A DNA stretch of 16,355 nucleotides from Flavobacteriales bacterium UBA6049 (GTDB lineage Bacteria; Bacteroidota; Bacteroidia; Flavobacteriales_G; Salibacteraceae). The position numbers and the translations under genes are program-made. The stretch covers positions 1 through 16,355 of the forward strand of contig DIYR01000152.1 of assembly GCA_002429085.1 (NCBI GenBank). The letters are read 5' to 3'. This document shows positions 14,946 through 16,355 of the stretch, in pieces. The notes under the pieces were generated by a model that made no database searches, had not been told where the DNA came from, and worked only from the letters and a program-made list of their open reading frames with translations. How positions within the stretch are numbered: position 1 is the stretch's first letter; the number at the start of each line of letters is the position of its first letter.

Positions 14946-16355
14946 TCAATGCGAAATGTTAAAGCGTTTGTAAGAATCGTCTTTTAGAACTTCTAAAGCA
15001 CGCTGATAGGTTTCATCTGTTTGATTGGTGATTTGATAGAAAGCTCCTCGCTCATATATCCCTCTCGCAATTAATGCTTTTAAAGAGGTTTCTATAAGAC
15101 TTTTAGATTGAATAAACTCTTCTTCATTTTTCTCAATACCTGTTTCATTTGCAGCATACGTAACAAATTCAGGAAGTATGTTAGTAACATCGAATTCTTT
15201 TGAGAAAGATTCTATGGTTGGGTAAGTTTGCTTAAGCTCATTTCGATGATGATCTAAATAAGTCAAACTGAATTGTGAAAGAGCACCCTTCCGAATAAGA
15301 TCGCTATAGTATTTAGATGCTTTTGTTGTATCCAACGGAATGAAAATGTCTGGCATGATTCCTCCACCACCATATACTGGTCTTCCGCGTAGTTTGGTTT
15401 CATACTTTAATGAATCTGGAAAATGGATGCTATCTAGCGTTGTGTACTCTCCATGTTCATAGCGAGTATTTAAATCATTGTAATAAGCATCGAGACCATC
15501 GTCATATGGTTTCTGAATGCTTCTACCACTTGGAGTATAGTAGCGCGAAATGGTTAATCTAATTTGACTACCATCTGGCAATGAGAATGGCTTTTGCACT
15601 AAACCTTTACCAAAAGATCTTCTTCCTAAGATCAGGGCTCTATCCCAATCTTGAACAGCTCCAGAAACAATTTCACTCGCTGAAGCAGATCCTTCATCGA
15701 TCAGTACAACTAGTTTTCCTTTTTCAAATGATCCCTTTGCTGTGGCAAAGGTTTCATCTTTAGGATATGACCTTCCTTCTGTGTATACAATGAGTTGCCC
15801 TTTTTTCAAAAATTGATCTGCAAGTTCGATTGCGATGTTTAAATATCCGCCACCGTTGCCACGTAAATCCAAGATTAAATTATCCATTCCCTTACCTTGT
15901 AAGGAATCCATGGCTAAATTGATTTCTTTCATACTGGTAGCTGCAAAGCGATTTAGTTTGATGTAACCAGTTTTTGGATCAGCCATGTAAGCAGCATCTA
16001 CAGAATAAATTGGAATTTTGTCACGTGTAATCTCAAAAGGTATTAATTCATCAGTTGAACCACGTTTGATACCTACGTTAACCTTCGTTCCTTTTTCACC
16101 TCTAAGGTGATCCATTACATCTTGGTTTGTAAATCCAACACCAGCTACCGTTTTACCATCAATGGTGATGATCTTGTCTCCTGAAATAATTCCGAGCTTT
16201 TCAGAAGGGCCTCCTGATATAGGAGAAACTACAGTGATCGTATCTTTTAGTAGGTTAAATTGAATCCCAACTCCTTCAAATTTTCCTTGAAGAGGCTCGT
16301 TCATTCGCTGCAACTCGTCTAGTGGAATATAAGTACTGTGAGGATCTAACTCTTC
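14946..16355 (-). CDS. S41-family C-terminal processing peptidase (CtpA/Tsp-like), N-terminus outside window
   Basis: The frame stays open to the right edge, so the true start is beyond 16355; a TTG at 16313 is not the start, because the 14 codons upstream (EELDPHSTYIPLDE) are typical family sequence. The visible part is 469 residues. First comes a PDZ domain (GKFEGVGIQFNLLKD, SGDKIITIDGKTV, HLRGEKGTKVNV). The S41 protease core follows, with YIKLNRFAATS, LILDLRGNGGGYL, and the catalytic DEGSASASEIVSGAVQDW and SFGKGLVQ. By comparison with E. coli Tsp, the nucleophile is the middle serine of SASAS (residue 225 of the visible part) and the general base lysine is 25 residues later (250), the same spacing as in Tsp. 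It cleaves exported proteins near their C-termini in the periplasm. About 200 residues follow the core, longer than in CtpA. Confidence 0.93.
   Translation of the reverse strand, partial: EELDPHSTYIPLDELQRMNEPLQGKFEGVGIQFNLLKDTITVVSPISGGPSEKLGIISGDKIITIDGKTVAGVGFTNQDVMDHLRGEKGTKVNVGIKRGSTDELIPFEITRDKIPIYSVDAAYMADPKTGYIKLNRFAATSMKEINLAMDSLQGKGMDNLILDLRGNGGGYLNIAIELADQFLKKGQLIVYTEGRSYPKDETFATAKGSFEKGKLVVLIDEGSASASEIVSGAVQDWDRALILGRRSFGKGLVQKPFSLPDGSQIRLTISRYYTPSGRSIQKPYDDGLDAYYNDLNTRYEHGEYTTLDSIHFPDSLKYETKLRGRPVYGGGGIMPDIFIPLDTTKASKYYSDLIRKGALSQFSLTYLDHHRNELKQTYPTIESFSKEFDVTNILPEFVTYAANETGIEKNEEEFIQSKSLIETSLKALIARGIYERGAFYQITNQTDETYQRALEVLKDDSYKRFNISH

Noticed and set aside
16311..16313. TTG as a start codon for the S41 peptidase
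   Set aside because: In-frame family sequence continues upstream to the window edge, so the gene is simply cut by the window.
1..16355. Mobile elements, CRISPR arrays, phage or defence islands
   Set aside because: No transposase, integrase, repeat-spacer array or attachment-site duplication of the tRNA 3' end was seen by eye in the window.

Overview
The window looks like a chromosomal segment of a Bacteroidota bacterium, most likely Flavobacteriales. Three things point there: a secreted protein with a type IX secretion C-terminal sorting domain, an AMP nucleosidase of the kind typical for that phylum, and several exact matches to the Bacteroidota -7 promoter element TAnnTTTG in front of genes. 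The DNA is AT-rich. Recognisable Shine-Dalgarno sequences are mostly absent; the nitroreductase gene is the exception. I see no insertion sequence, phage gene, integrase or CRISPR array. Most of the window is ordinary core and household content.

Layout, left to right. Positions 1-191 are the 3' end of an OmpR/PhoB-type response regulator (+). A LysR-type regulator follows (359-1270, +) and meets head-on, with a 4-base overlap, the last gene of a tripartite RND efflux operon on the minus strand. That operon reads adaptor lipoprotein (6991-5846), inner-membrane RND pump (5843-2673), outer-membrane channel lipoprotein (2676-1267), with near-zero or overlapping junctions and a promoter at 7021-7028. 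Upstream on the same strand are an AMP nucleosidase (7843-7070) and a 770-residue secreted Asp-box/Ig-like T9SS cargo protein (10254-7942), separated by a strong terminator.

From 10416 on the + strand there is a Wzx/MOP-type flippase, then tRNA-His(GTG) with its own promoter and terminator. On the minus strand come an acyl-CoA thioesterase (12502-11957) and a two-gene unit: an SPFH/band-7 membrane protein (13577-12720) followed after 11 bases by a 51-residue ribbon-helix-helix protein (12708-12553). A nitroreductase (13689-14279, +) is divergent from the SPFH gene. A symmetrical bidirectional terminator separates it from a DUF1573 protein (14883-14326, -). An S41 C-terminal processing peptidase (-) runs off the right edge.

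How the parts relate: the three efflux genes build one envelope-spanning pump. The LysR gene beside it may or may not regulate it. The SPFH and ribbon-helix-helix genes look like a co-transcribed membrane-plus-DNA-binding pair of unknown role, and they are the best candidate here for something under-described. The other eye-catching point is a tRNA-His whose acceptor stem carries two adjacent U-U mismatches. I did not find a clear new multi-gene system.
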